This document shows positions 36,001 to 44,030 of a DNA stretch of 64,000 nt, piece after piece. Below the pieces are notes generated by a model, which was given only the letters and a program-made list of their open reading frames with translations, was not told the DNA's origin and ran no database searches. A program made the translations under genes and the position numbers. Origin of the DNA: Stercorarius parasiticus (taxonomy: Eukaryota > Chordata > Aves > Charadriiformes > Stercorariidae); the NCBI GenBank assembly GCA_013396915.1, contig VWZL01002213.1, positions 453,348-517,347 on the forward strand, in the 5' to 3' direction. Position 1 is the first letter of the stretch; each line of letters begins with the position of its first letter.

Positions 36001-38893
36001 ACAGAGGTACAGAGAGATGAATGATTTGTCTGCTCATATAGAAAATCTGTAGATGGAGTGAGCCGAATTTTTTATGTCTGCATTCGAGTCGGTGTCTCAA
36101 TATAAGACTTATGTGAGAACATCATGTTAGGACTGAAGAAACATGTTACATTTTCTGCATAAGAAATAATCTTACCTAAAAAACCCCAACAAACTACAGT
36201 AGCAATTGAAACCTTTTTCCAAGTTAGCATCATTTTATACATTCACCAATGAAAAAGTTTTTCCTGCACTCAAAATTTCTACAGAAGTATTCCCTTTAAG
36301 TAAGCACTGCAGAATCAGCTTCTTTACTACCCTTAGCAATTTTCTGTCTGGAGCAGAACCTCATTATGTGATTGAAAAGCACAGAAGGTACTTTAGGTGT
36401 AAAAAACAAGGGAAAGTGATCTTTGAGCTATAATTTGTCTGATGTGTATGTTCACATGCACTGGAAGTATCAGAGTCTCATATCACTGCCTAAAACCAGA
36501 AATAGAAGCTGCAGTAATCCCAAACTCATTCCTGACCAGATCTGTCACACACAGTTTAAAGTAAGTGTGATAGTCACTACGGAAATAGTTACTGCCTATG
36601 ATGTTGCAAAAACTGCTGCATAAGAATACTGTAGAAGAATGATAAAAGATACAGCGTTTGATAAAGACTATTAATGTATATCAACTTTGTACAGCTAATA
36701 CAGAACGTCAGAATGAATTTAATACACTATAATCTCAGAAATACAACTTCCTTCTTTTATTTTAATGATGGCTAATCACATTGAAACGCATTGGTTTACT
36801 TAGCCATGCAATGAATAGTACTATTTTGGAGAATCAAAAGACATTCAAGAAAACAGTATTACACGTGGAAGTGAGATAGCTATCAATTATTCGTTGTTTC
36901 TGTTTCTCATTTCATGAAATTCTTAGAAATGCAAGTTTGAAACAAATGTATCTGGAGGAAAACGATGCATGACAGAGAAGAATGGCATTTGAAAAGAAAG
37001 AAGACTTTGAGCACCCCTAGAGGTTCGCCGGGGCACAGCAGCCTTTTACAGGCTAGACGCAGTGAAAAGGGCATGGAACATGGAAAGCTATTCCATCCTT
37101 AATGCTTCAGCAAAACATTTTCAGCAAAACCATACAAAGTTCCCTAGACTTCGTGTTTTCCCACAAAAAGGAAATAGCATCTCAGGTTAGTCAGAATTAC
37201 TTGACAAAGTATTTATGAGAACTTTTGCCTGCATCCTACTGAGATAGAATTTAATTTTTGTTTTGTGCCCTTTAGTATCAGTTTCAGAAGAGATCATAAA
37301 GCAAGCAGTCATTCTTGTTTCAAATGGCTGTGTAAGCCCCCATGATTCTGTTACTAAGTTTACATAGCTCTGGGCAGTTTATGTGAGCAATGTTTCCATG
37401 TAGATTATCAGATATGGCAGGGGAGAAACTGCTATCCATTTTTGTTTCTGAAAGCTGAAGCAAATCCAGATTTAAGCTTTCCTTCTTATGAGTGAATGCA
37501 TTTTAAAAATTATGAATCAAACCCAGGCTGATTTTTTACCACTCTAAAAGAACACAGGAGGGTAAGTAAAGAATAGGTATCTTCGTTATGTAAAGAAACA
37601 TTTCTAGAACAAAGACACAAATACGATATCAAAATGTAAAACAAAGCTAAACACATTTGGCCCTCAAGCTTCTTACCTCACTTACCACTTCCGACAATTT
37701 TTTTGCATTTATATTTACTGGTGTCTCAAATATGCTTGTGAACGCATTGTTTTTTGGATTGTGCCTAAAAAAGGGAAGTGTAAAAGGATATCAGGAATGT
37801 ATCAGACAGCCCTCCAGAAAGGTTCTCTTTGAGCACTCAAAAACACAATACCAGCCTCCACCCCTCTATACATAACTTTTCACCCTCACAGATCTCAGAT
37901 TACATTGAAGTTATTATTGTATGGAGTAGGTGCCTAGAGCAAAATTAATTTTAATGATCATCATATCAATGCTGTGTTTCTAATAACAAAAGAGAATAAT
38001 AGAATAAAAAGCAACTGTCATCTCTCCTTTTTCTGCTGACAAATTTGACAGGAATTGATCATTATAAAACAAAAACTTCCTAGAACAAACTAACTCCAAA
38101 ATATGCATTTTATACATTTTCCTGGTGATTAGCTCAACCTTGTTAACCCTTCACTGCAGATTTGGAAAGCACTGAATTTTATGGTTGGGTTTATTTTCTT
38201 CCCACAATACTGAAATGGAACTTAATTTGGTATCTTTTAAACACACTGGACAATTGAGGAAGCTCTACATACAGTAACAAGAGTTTCCCATCATTTGTGA
38301 TTCACATAAATCCAAAGATATGCACGAAGGCACTAACAATACATAATTTCACATCACACATGGGACCAGGCTGAGTCCAAATGCTCATCTTCTATTACAT
38401 TAAAATGACTTGGCATTTTAAGCCTTTGCTTTGAAAAAAGAGAAAAGGAAACAGACTTACGCTTGACAGTAAGGCTTTTTCTCATGGCTAACAAAGTTGT
38501 TTACTGTTAACATCATCTTGCATACTTCGCAGTGAAAACAGGCTTTATGCCATGTCTGGAAATACCACAAAACAGAAACCAAACAGACATGATTTGTATT
38601 TCGTTATTATTCTGTTGAGTTTTAAATCATAGTATTGATCCTTAACATTCATTTCATGAATTTGAAGAACTCTTTACCAAATATATGCCTATTATTAAGT
38701 CATTTCAGTTCTGAACTCAGTTATGAGTAAAGAATTTTTGGAACCGAGAGATTTGCACTGTGTTAAAAGTGCCAGTCTATACATTTATTATAGTCCAGAA
38801 TAATAAAGAAAGAGAACTGACCTGATCTATACAGTTAATCTTCTCAGCAGGGTAAACCCCATAGCCACATCTAGCACACGGCTGCACATTCAT
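1..38893 (-). CDS. NRAP: NRAP, nebulin-related anchoring protein (5' part, 30 coding exons, continues past position 1)
   Basis: Actin-binding scaffold of striated muscle that links terminal thin filaments to the membrane at myotendinous junctions and intercalated discs and takes part in myofibril assembly (family knowledge). Seen here: an N-terminal LIM domain at residues 6-57 with spacing C-x2-C-x17-H-x2-C-x2-C-x2-C-x17-C-x2-H, then about 35-residue nebulin repeats, most ending SD or SE and starting xxYK at exon junctions. Exons run from 38893 down to 1 and give about 1,111 residues without a stop; the full vertebrate protein is roughly 1,700. One LIM followed by many repeats, including seven-repeat super-repeats, separates NRAP from LASP1 and LIM-nebulette (two or three repeats plus SH3) and from nebulin (no LIM). 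The C-terminal third lies outside the window. Each exon is listed separately. Confidence 0.97.
1160..2612 (+). mobile_element. CR1 LINE, 5'-truncated, antisense in NRAP intron
   Basis: Non-LTR retrotransposon fragment with the C-terminal half of the reverse transcriptase and the 3' UTR. An open stretch at 1313-2245 encodes recognisable CR1 blocks ([43 protein letters not shown]). The conserved catalytic FADD block reads FEDD, stops occur at about 1294 and at 2243, and the 5' half is missing, so it is inactive. It ends with tandem ATTCTATG-like units, the CR1 3' signature. It fills most of the right side of the last NRAP intron of the window; 31-1159 shows nothing recognisable. Confidence 0.95.
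2624..2737 (-). CDS. NRAP: NRAP coding exon 29: super-repeat C, position 2
   Basis: 38 codons, residues 1064-1101, opening [19 protein letters not shown] and ending LQSG, with G where D is usual. Its GTAAGT donor lies about 13 bp from the 3' end of an antisense CR1 (see findings). Confidence 0.95.
3512..3619 (-). CDS. NRAP: NRAP coding exon 28: super-repeat C, position 1
   Basis: 36 codons, residues 1028-1063, opening [19 protein letters not shown] and ending EIISD. Parallel to coding exons 17 and 23. Confidence 0.95.
4011..4115 (-). CDS. NRAP: NRAP coding exon 27: super-repeat B, position 7
   Basis: 35 codons, residues 993-1027, opening [19 protein letters not shown] and ending MNISE. It closes the second super-repeat. 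Donor GAG followed by GTATAA. Confidence 0.94.
5725..5765. repeat. Half-copy of an ancient CCATTGACTTCAGTGGG-type repeat
   Basis: Reads ACTCCCATTCACTTCAGTGG followed by GATC, close to one arm of a palindromic repeat seen more completely at 17725-17800. It sits in the intron between NRAP coding exons 27 and 26. No family name assigned. Confidence 0.5.
5935..6033 (-). CDS. NRAP: NRAP coding exon 26: super-repeat B, position 6
   Basis: 33 codons, residues 960-992, opening [19 protein letters not shown] and ending QAVD. Aligns with coding exons 15 and 21. Confidence 0.95.
6034..8194. other. NRAP intron between coding exons 26 and 25, no assignable element
   Basis: AT-rich intron. A 98-codon minus-strand open stretch at 6572-6868 was inspected; it contains no nebulin motif, no clear splice structure and no family I recognise. 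Nothing else stands out. Confidence 0.6.
8195..8299 (-). CDS. NRAP: NRAP coding exon 25: super-repeat B, position 5
   Basis: 35 codons, residues 925-959, opening [19 protein letters not shown] and ending ELISE. Contains the position-5 WMKG motif. Confidence 0.95.
8776..9252 (+). mobile_element. Solo LTR of an endogenous retrovirus, antisense in NRAP intron
   Basis: About 477 bp starting TGTCCTGGTTTGAGG, a common start of avian ERV LTRs, with a TATAAAAG box at 9119-9126 and a GC-richer downstream part unlike the flanking AT-rich intron. No gag, pol or env sequence flanks it, so it appears to be a solo LTR. AAGT lies directly before the start and near the 3' end, a possible target-site duplication, but an undetermined base (N at 9252) sits at the 3' boundary. 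Subfamily not assigned. Confidence 0.72.
9828..10139 (-). CDS. NRAP: NRAP coding exon 24: super-repeat B, positions 2-4 fused in one exon
   Basis: 104 codons, residues 821-924: three repeats of 38, 35 and 31 residues read without interruption. The equivalent repeats of block A are split between coding exons 18 and 19. The third repeat has WAKWAY where block A, and the family generally, has WAKKAY: a tryptophan replaces lysine. If the reference base calls are right, that needs two base changes. Confidence 0.96.
10762..10869 (-). CDS. NRAP: NRAP coding exon 23: super-repeat B, position 1
   Basis: 36 codons, residues 785-820, opening [19 protein letters not shown] and ending RDLASD. Parallel to coding exons 17 and 28. 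Confidence 0.95.
11016..11050. repeat. Short tandem repeat, about 9-bp unit
   Basis: Imperfect repeats of GATACTGTA between NRAP coding exons 23 and 22, three to four units. Probably neutral. Confidence 0.6.
11338..11442 (-). CDS. NRAP: NRAP coding exon 22: super-repeat A, position 7
   Basis: 35 codons, residues 750-784, opening [19 protein letters not shown] and ending ANISE. It closes the first full super-repeat. The donor GAG followed by GTACTG is weaker than its neighbours. Confidence 0.94.
12071..12169 (-). CDS. NRAP: NRAP coding exon 21: super-repeat A, position 6
   Basis: 33 codons, residues 717-749, opening [19 protein letters not shown] and ending ELQSD. Donor GTGAGT, acceptor ATGTAG. 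Confidence 0.95.
12170..14440. other. NRAP intron between coding exons 21 and 20, no assignable element
   Basis: No repeat, exon or RNA gene recognised over 2.3 kb. Small open frames here have no repeat motif and look random. Confidence 0.6.
14441..14545 (-). CDS. NRAP: NRAP coding exon 20: super-repeat A, position 5
   Basis: 35 codons, residues 682-716, containing the WMKGAG motif that marks position 5 of each NRAP super-repeat, and ending DLVSE. Where coding exon 25 has GAGW, this copy has GAGC. Confidence 0.95.
14769..14966 (-). CDS. NRAP: NRAP coding exon 19: super-repeat A, positions 3 and 4
   Basis: 66 codons, residues 616-681: two repeats in one exon. The first opens [19 protein letters not shown] and ends LASD; the second opens [18 protein letters not shown] and ends GLQSD. 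Confidence 0.95.
15454..15555 (-). CDS. NRAP: NRAP coding exon 18: super-repeat A, position 2
   Basis: 34 codons, residues 582-615, opening [16 protein letters not shown] and ending KMSSE. It corresponds to the first third of coding exon 24 and to coding exon 29. Here an intron separates it from positions 3 and 4. Confidence 0.95.
16400..16507 (-). CDS. NRAP: NRAP coding exon 17: super-repeat A, position 1
   Basis: 36 codons, residues 546-581, opening [19 protein letters not shown] and ending RDLASD. Paralogous to coding exons 23 and 28. It opens the first complete seven-repeat block (coding exons 17-22, 239 residues). The super-repeat region binds actin and vinculin (family knowledge). Confidence 0.95.
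17725..17800. repeat. Ancient palindromic repeat
   Basis: Two near-perfect inverted arms, ACTGAAGTCA and TGACTTCAGT, separated by a short loop and flanked by a GGGCTTGATCC-type end. This resembles a palindromic element I recall as common in turtle and crocodile introns. The intron (16508-18087) holds nothing else I recognise. Confidence 0.6.
18088..18192 (-). CDS. NRAP: NRAP coding exon 16: repeat (super-repeat position 7 type)
   Basis: 35 codons, residues 511-545, opening [19 protein letters not shown] and ending ELYSE. Its pattern (YTL..D.P....KAKANA...SE) matches coding exons 22 and 27. Confidence 0.95.
18710..18808 (-). CDS. NRAP: NRAP coding exon 15: 33-residue repeat (super-repeat position 6 type)
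   Basis: 33 codons, residues 478-510, opening [15 protein letters not shown] and ending QLSD. Its length and pattern match coding exons 21 and 26, so it looks like the position-6 repeat of a partial leading super-repeat. Confidence 0.95.
18809..21154. other. NRAP intron between coding exons 15 and 14, no assignable element
   Basis: 2.3 kb of AT-rich intron. No recognisable repeat family or additional nebulin exon was seen; the repeat series in the protein is continuous across it. Confidence 0.6.
21155..21259 (-). CDS. NRAP: NRAP coding exon 14: nebulin repeat
   Basis: 35 codons, residues 443-477, opening [19 protein letters not shown] and ending PLKD. This characteristic stretch is one of the most diagnostic for NRAP. 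Confidence 0.95.
21957..22064 (-). CDS. NRAP: NRAP coding exon 13: nebulin repeat
   Basis: 36 codons, residues 407-442, opening [19 protein letters not shown] and ending LASN (N instead of D). Phase 0 at both ends. Confidence 0.95.
23008..23112 (-). CDS. NRAP: NRAP coding exon 12: nebulin repeat
   Basis: 35 codons, residues 372-406, opening [18 protein letters not shown] and ending KFTSD. The adjoining intron (23113-24866) carries an ancient CR1 copy about 180 bp from this exon. Confidence 0.95.
23290..24215 (+). mobile_element. Ancient CR1-type LINE fragment, antisense in NRAP intron
   Basis: Degraded reverse-transcriptase coding sequence. Near 23320-23370 it reads [16 protein letters not shown], the counterpart of the D-FSKAFDTVPHGKLL block. 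The stretch at 23730-23780 matches the CR1 QKAN-type region, and 23980-24120 matches the 3' part of ancient amniote CR1 families (CAATGTTGGCACAA and following). Many stops and indels make it much older than the copies at 1160 and 45413. Confidence 0.78.
24867..24983 (-). CDS. NRAP: NRAP coding exon 11: nebulin repeat
   Basis: 39 codons, residues 333-371, longer than the usual 35. It opens [19 protein letters not shown] and ends KLVSE. Donor GTAAGG, acceptor TTCAG. Confidence 0.95.
25846..25910 (-). mobile_element. CR1 3'-end fragment
   Basis: About 65 bp reading AATCATAGAATGGTTAGAGT then TGGAAGGGACCTT, the reverse complement of the CR1 3' UTR end. It is a very short, 5'-truncated insertion in the intron between NRAP coding exons 11 and 10, in the same orientation as NRAP. 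Confidence 0.85.
26944..27048 (-). CDS. NRAP: NRAP coding exon 10: IB nebulin repeat, third SFPAMITP copy
   Basis: 35 codons, residues 298-332, with [16 protein letters not shown] and ending NELASD. Its start, DYMDEYEE, lacks the usual aromatic-lysine pair, as expected for this position of NRAP. Confidence 0.94.
28691..28737. repeat. Short tandem repeat, about 14-bp unit
   Basis: Units of GAAATGCAATGCTT, two to three imperfect copies, in the large intron between NRAP coding exons 10 and 9 (27049-29837). Nothing else recognisable was seen in that intron. Confidence 0.65.
29838..29942 (-). CDS. NRAP: NRAP coding exon 9: divergent nebulin repeat
   Basis: 35 codons, residues 263-297, opening [15 protein letters not shown] and ending QCGQ. 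It lacks the SD ending, as does the equivalent human repeat. The donor is CAG followed by GTATGC. Confidence 0.93.
31480..31587 (-). CDS. NRAP: NRAP coding exon 8: IB nebulin repeat, second SFPAMITP copy
   Basis: 36 codons, residues 227-262, with [14 protein letters not shown] and ending NELASD. Closely similar to coding exon 10 at both protein and DNA level, consistent with an internal exon duplication. Confidence 0.95.
32118..32222 (-). CDS. NRAP: NRAP coding exon 7: nebulin repeat
   Basis: 35 codons, residues 192-226, opening [17 protein letters not shown] and ending LSSD. Donor GTAAGT, acceptor CTCAG. Full SDxxYK boundaries on both sides. Confidence 0.95.
33075..33182 (-). CDS. NRAP: NRAP coding exon 6: IB nebulin repeat, first SFPAMITP copy
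   Basis: 36 codons, residues 156-191, with the motif [14 protein letters not shown]. It is one of three copies of this repeat type (coding exons 6, 8 and 10). It ends SSN instead of SSD, and has GY where the other two copies have AY. Confidence 0.94.
33845..33949 (-). CDS. NRAP: NRAP coding exon 5: nebulin-like repeat
   Basis: 35 codons, residues 121-155, ending RLSD. It carries an IPDPEMVR segment typical of the repeat placed before the first [15 protein letters not shown] repeat of NRAP. Phase 0 at both ends. Confidence 0.93.
34490..34594 (-). CDS. NRAP: NRAP coding exon 4: linker with divergent nebulin repeat
   Basis: 35 codons, residues 86-120, opening [17 protein letters not shown] and ending LATQ rather than the usual SD. 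The acceptor follows a long pyrimidine run. It matches the divergent region directly after the LIM domain in NRAP. Confidence 0.93.
35890..36100 (-). mobile_element. MIR-type tRNA-SINE (MIR1_Amn-like), reverse orientation
   Basis: Contains CCTGTCCTGAAGAGTGCAAA, then CATTATTCCCATTTTACAAA and ACAGAGGTACAGAGAGATGA, the reversed MIR core and 3' region. It is an ancient amniote SINE in NRAP intron 3 (34595-37676); the rest of that intron shows nothing recognisable. Confidence 0.75.
37677..37764 (-). CDS. NRAP: NRAP coding exon 3: end of LIM domain and linker
   Basis: 88 nt: one base completing A56, then residues 57-85. H57 is the last LIM zinc ligand, followed by [11 protein letters not shown], a linker typical of NRAP. 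The exon ends in VSE before a GTAAG donor. A second GTAAGT nine bases earlier in the minus-strand reading could act as an alternative donor and would drop three residues. Confidence 0.92.
38461..38555 (-). CDS. NRAP: NRAP coding exon 2: second half of LIM domain
   Basis: 95 nt encoding residues 25-55 plus two bases of codon 56. It supplies LIM ligands H27, C30, C33, C36 and C54 in the order [11 protein letters not shown] then PYC. The acceptor is TTTCCAG and the donor GTAAGT. In NRAP the LIM domain is the talin-binding part (family knowledge). Confidence 0.95.
38822..38893 (-). CDS. NRAP: NRAP coding exon 1: start codon and first half of LIM domain
   Basis: The start ATG is at 38893-38891, opening [13 protein letters not shown]. 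Residues 1-24 carry the first LIM zinc-ligand pair, C6 and C9. The exon ends at CAG followed by a GTCAGT donor, in phase 0. The start was chosen because the N-terminus matches the known NRAP start and the LIM ligand spacing is complete from here. The bases just before ATG (ending TTTCAAG) also resemble a splice acceptor, so an upstream non-coding exon is possible. Confidence 0.95.
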
Positions 38894-39200
38894 CTTGAAA
38901 TCCAGAGAGTGAAAAATATATAGGTTTATACAAAAGGTTCAAAGAGTACGAAAGTGACTTTTTGGCCTGTGCAAAGCACACTCTAGACACTCCAGTCAAG
39001 GCCTTTTGCTGTGGTCAATGGCTCCCATTAAAGCTCTGAATTGAAGTCTGTTGCTCCGTTTGCTGACCTTCTGTTTCAAAGTCAGCTGCAGGCTGGCTTT
39101 TAAAGCTGCCAGTTAGTAAGAGCGGTTATTTTGGCAACTGTGTCAGTGCGTAAGGGAGGGTAGCAATATCTTTCTCTAAATAGAAGAATGAACTCACAGA
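38894..39200 (-). promoter_or_regulatory. Candidate NRAP proximal promoter
   Basis: Upstream of the NRAP start there is a TATAAA at 38930-38925 followed by a TATATATTTTT run, and a CAGCTG E-box at 39083-39088, the form favoured by myogenic bHLH factors. An AT-rich TCTAAATAG near 39174-39183 resembles but does not match a MEF2 site. These fit a muscle-specific CpG-poor promoter, but the TATA box is only about 32 bp from ATG, leaving almost no 5' UTR. Low certainty. Confidence 0.35.
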
Positions 39201-42200
39201 AACGAATCATGTCCATGTGAATGTTAGAGTCTGATCATTTAGTATTTCAGTTTTGCTGTGAAGCCAGTTGTCATAAGCCCAAGATGAAAAGTATATACAG
39301 CAATTTATCATAATCTCTCCTCACCCTGATACACAGCAAGTGACCTCATGGAGGACTACTCTGTGTTTGGGAATAGCCTCGTATTAGAAGGAGGTACCAC
39401 CAGAGACACAGGCCAGAGATGGGTTTGGAGCTTCCTGGCCTTTTGTTGGATCTAGAAGAGGTACACCGTCATTGTCCCAGCCAAGTTCTTTTTTTCCCTT
39501 GGTGCCAGCTCAGTTTCACCTTGTATATTAGGGGCAGCAGAACAGAGCACACTCATTTCTCATGTCTTTCCGTTTCATCAACCTGCCACTCCATTTCCAG
39601 GTATAGGAGGACGCACAGTGAAGCGGGCAAAGCCTCTTATCTCGAAGAGTTCTAAACATGATGGGTACAAACCCAAACATCTATCTCCTACAGGAAAAAC
39701 TTCAGAAAGGAACCATTTACTTTTGAATAGAATGAACAAAGCAGCTATTTAACAGTGTTCACAAAGAATAGACTGGCATAGATCAGAATATAAAATTTCC
39801 TTAGTCAAATAATGATAAGGAATTATTATTATGCTTGATATCAGGATTCAAGCAAGTTACTAAGATTGTGAAGTCTGCTCTGAACAAAAGAAGCTATTAC
39901 ATTCTACCAGCTACAAATGGTCAGGATTTGAGACTTAGATCTCACCTAATCATAATACTTCCAGCTGCAGGGCTCCACAACCCTGGGACACAGCTAAGAG
40001 TTATCTCAATCCAAGTAAAAGTCTACTCAGTCGTCCATGCATCTGCACCACTTCCTGTACCTGCAGCAGTTCTGGGATATTGCTAAGCACTTTCCTTTTC
40101 CATAAATTACAAACAATTCAATCAAAATCATTTCTGTCTAAACCTTCTGGGTATGCTTAGAGAGCCTCCTATTCATCTCTCCATGGAGATATGCAGTTCT
40201 GCTTAACTTATTATTACTACTTTTACTGAATGCTGACAATGTACTGGCACACTGTACTGTCAGCAACTGGTGTGCTGAAAATAGAGTCTCTAATCTGAAA
40301 AGCAATGGGTATGGCACAAAGTCCTGAAAACACTTGAGGCCTTTCAATGTAACTAACTAATATCAGTGTATAAACAGATGTATTTTCATTTTTTAGAAAA
40401 AAATGTTCACAGAACATAATTTCTTGTATTAAAACAACTGCTGCGTTACCTCATGTTATTCCTTTTGGGATCAGGAGCAATTTTATGTTGACTAAATTAC
40501 ATCACAATAATATTTACTCTGCTTACACCTGTGAACCAAAATAATTTGGAAGTCTTCCAGTTCCCTTCTCACACAGCTTCTCATCTTGTCCCAAATTGCC
40601 ATTCTGTTTATGCAAGTGACCTATATTAGGGTCACGGTGGCCAGACTGTCCCCTCCTTTTTTAGCACTGGGCACACTACCAGCTGCTGCTGCTTTGGGTT
40701 CATCTACTCCAAGAGTCACCATATTGTATATTTTCTAGATAGTCCTAGTCGTCTTCATTCTATACTGAATCCATGCTAGCGCCCTTGTCTCATACTTTGG
40801 CAAGCAAAAAGATGCATGACCTGCTCCTGTCCCAGCACAGACAATACATTGCTTGAGACTCTCCTGAAATGAGTTCCGAGAGATGCTGAAAGCAGAACAT
40901 CCCTGAACCACACAAAAACATAAAGACTTGGCAACTACAGGACAAATCATTCATCCAGGAGTCACCTGAACACCGATGATATGGACAGGACTCCCAGCAT
41001 GGAGCATCAGTGTACACAGCTCATATGCACTGTGCACCCAGAGAACATAGTAGAGGTTCCTGAGAAGAATGAGACCATGTGTTCCTTTCAAGAGGCCTGT
41101 CAGACAGCTAGAAGCCCTTTATTTCACAGATAAAATTTACTTCCATTTCTACAAAGCCTGTTTGTTTCTTTTCACAGCAACGCATATTACCGGCTTGGCT
41201 GGAAGTCAGCAAACACATTTTCCAAGTTCTCCTGCTTCTCCCACATTAACAGCATGTTCAAGAAAAAAAGTCACAATGCCCTACACAGCTACTATCTTTC
41301 CCAGACACCTACTTCCCTCACATCCATTGTGCACCAGTTCTGCTGGAGTCTATTGAAGACTTCCCCATTTCCAAGCCCCTCAAAACTGTCCTGTTGCATG
41401 GTCTGTTCTTCACCACCCTGGATTAAAACTGAGCTGCTAACAGAAAAGAGAGTTTATTGAAAAACAAGCATTGTATGGTCTCATTACAAAGTACGCACTG
41501 CATTTTGATCTTGCAAGGAATTAAATCACAAAACCAGCACAAGTTTGTTATCTTGACAAATCTTAGCAAGACATTTTCTCTTCAGTTAAAAGCTCATTGT
41601 GGCTTTTTTCCTCCTTTAGTAAGGCCCCATAAAGGCTTTTTGATATCAATGAAAATCTTAAAAGGCTTTACTTAACAGTAGAACCTTAATCAATGTGGTT
41701 TAAAAGTACTGCCGTTACTTGTAAAGTACAAGGAGACAGTACCTTGAAAGTGCAAATTAGTAGGAAGAAACATTGTTACCTCTCCAACCTCCTTAAATTC
41801 ATTGAATTAACCGCATAGAAAACTTGGAGCACGTCTGCATCCTGAATCTGAATCTAAAAGGCACGCATTAGTTACACAGAGTAACCTCTTAACAGACATT
41901 CAAGTCAGACCTACCTTCTCTGTCACTCCTGAATCATGGCTGTGTCCTTCCAGCCACATGAATAGCGGGAAGCCAGACACCACAAATTATGGCAACCCTA
42001 TCCATCCTCCCTCTGTTTCCCAAAAATAGGTGCTCTTTCAGTACACAGACTGGGGGTGCTATCCGTTGTTAAAAGCTGCCTTTAAAAGTTCAAACACTAT
42101 ATCGGCCTCATCATAACCTTCTCTGAACCAGGTGGTTAACTAGCTACCTGGGCTCAGGGCCTTTTGTCTCAACTAGCCTCTCCATGCTAATCGATTTAGC

Positions 42201-42920
42201 GTAGTAGTAAATTCAGCTTGCAAAAATATTGAAAAAAAAGCTGGAAAAGATTTATCAACAACAGGATCTCCCAAGATTTGAAGTAAAACCTCTAAGGGAC
42301 TGCCTTCCAAACTTGTATAGTAGCTTTTTTTATTTTTGCTGTTTTGGAAACCAACCAAGAATGCTTTACATTTCAGGAGTAAAAGGATTTGTGCTTACAC
42401 TTTCCCTTTGTTGCTAGTGCCGGGAAAACTTGAGCAGGTAGGGATTTTGTAAACGCTTCTGATACAGCAAGAGAAAGCAAGAGAGGGAATAGAGAGAAAT
42501 GGAAAAAAGAACCAACAGGCCAAGAGGGCATTACTGTTAAAGAGCAGAGAAGGAACTGGTGAGGACGTGCTACAGTTTAAGCTGAAACCTTGAAGAAATG
42601 TGTGCAAAGCATGCACAGCACAGCCCATGCGTGCACAATGAGACCTCCAGTGTCCAAATGTTCCCATTTATCATGTATTATAACCTAATAATGACCCAAG
42701 TTTAAAACTCGTAAAACATGGCATGTGCAACAGATCATCCCTGCCTGATTACAGAGAAGTCCCACCCAAACACAGACACCAAGCTGACTGAGACACATTA
42801 TTCTACCAAATTTCATAAAGTTGTGGTGTGCCAAATCACATCGCACAGCCCCCATATTCCCCACAGGATATCAAAACCACCCATCAAAAATATATAAATT
42901 TTTGCAAAACATATAAAATT
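39200..42920. other. Intergenic region between NRAP and CASP7, nothing assigned
   Basis: No exon, RNA gene or familiar repeat recognised. Several open frames of 60-95 codons occur on both strands without any domain or splice context and are treated as chance. Confidence 0.55.
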
Positions 42921-42929
42921 CTAACAACT

Positions 42930-44030
42930 GTCATTTAGGAGGGAACATCTTGTGAGTCCCTCAATTCTCCATCCTGAAAGTATTCCCACACCTGCATCCC
43001 AGGTCTCAGCAAAGCCCCATCCTTGTTTTCACAGATGTTGTGCAGAACACAGCACACAGTTATTATTCCAGACAGGTACTATTTAGTTGCCTCAAGCCTT
43101 CTAGTTTGTACCTGCCATCTACCTTTCAATTTCCCAAAGGCACGCTCCATTGTCATCCTGCAGCTGCTTACTTGGTAGTTAAACACTTATTTTATACAAT
43201 GCAAATATCCAGTCAAAGGCTTCATTGTTAATGTTTTTAGGGAGTAGAGTGAGTCTCCCGGGATAAGAAAAGGAATGCTGATGCTATAGGTATCACACTG
43301 CTGGCTCTTCCCCCTGCCCAGTAATGCATACAGCCAGCTGTGCAATATTATACATGAGAAATTTTTTCCTTCCTGACCCTTCCCCAGGTAGCAATCACTC
43401 CATGCCCTGAAGCAAGATACTTCCTTCTACTTCTACTATCTTTTTAATTTCTCCCTTACTCATTACTGAAAACAAGCAAGATTTTCTGAAAAATCTAGCA
43501 CCTTATACAGCATTAAAAACAGCTAATCCAACATATAGTTAAGAAAGGTATTGCAGTGCACTGAGGAATCAACCTTTCTCTTTGTGAATGCCGGCAATCG
43601 ACATCAAAAGAAAATAGAAATAGAGGTCTCATCAACAGTTTGAGTCAGAAATTCCCCATACACAAATCTATTAGTAACCTCTTGAAAACTGGCAAGCATT
43701 ATCACATACAGTACCACTTTTTCAATAGCAATACAATGACTTTTAGAAAAAAGCCATTTCTAGGCCTGCTAATCCAGCTGTGGGGACCAGATGGCAATGG
43801 ATAAACTTTTTCATCAAGATAGAGAAAGTCACAGATGGCAAATAGCTTCCGGATCTCCTAGGTAACCCCCATACACATCATCAGGAAAGCACATTTAGAT
43901 GTCCTGAAGTTCAGGTGCCACTGCCACTCACTGCTGGTGACAACACAGTCTCCCTCATCTCCTCTCCACGCATTTACTTGAGGATCTACACATTTCCAGT
44001 ATCTCTCTTGTCCATAATGGTCCATTATGG
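42930..44030 (-). pseudogene. Relic of a PIF/Harbinger DNA transposase
   Basis: Decayed DDE transposase of the PIF/Harbinger superfamily, read right to left. Near 44025 it opens MDHYGQERYW and continues to an HLNFRTSKCAF block (family: NFRMSKxTF). Later blocks are FLIPGDSLYSL at about 43267-43235 (family: ILGDxAYPL), MERAFGKLKGRWQ at about 43150-43112 containing the catalytic glutamate, and CCVLHNICEN at about 43055-43026. The last three lie in one frame, broken by two stops. Other stops and missing segments, including the first catalytic aspartate region, show that it is dead. Terminal inverted repeats were not identified. Confidence 0.78.

Noticed and set aside
37017..37090. GC-richer patch with a CCCCTAGAGGTTCGCCGGGG segment, considered as a possible tRNA or SINE head
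   Set aside because: No complete B box with a matching A box at proper spacing and no cloverleaf could be drawn; left unassigned.
1..38893. Assignment of the nebulin-repeat gene to NEB or NEBL (LIM-nebulette)
   Set aside because: Nebulin has no N-terminal LIM, and LIM-nebulette and LASP1 have only a few repeats and an SH3. The order LIM, IB repeats, seven-repeat blocks is NRAP.
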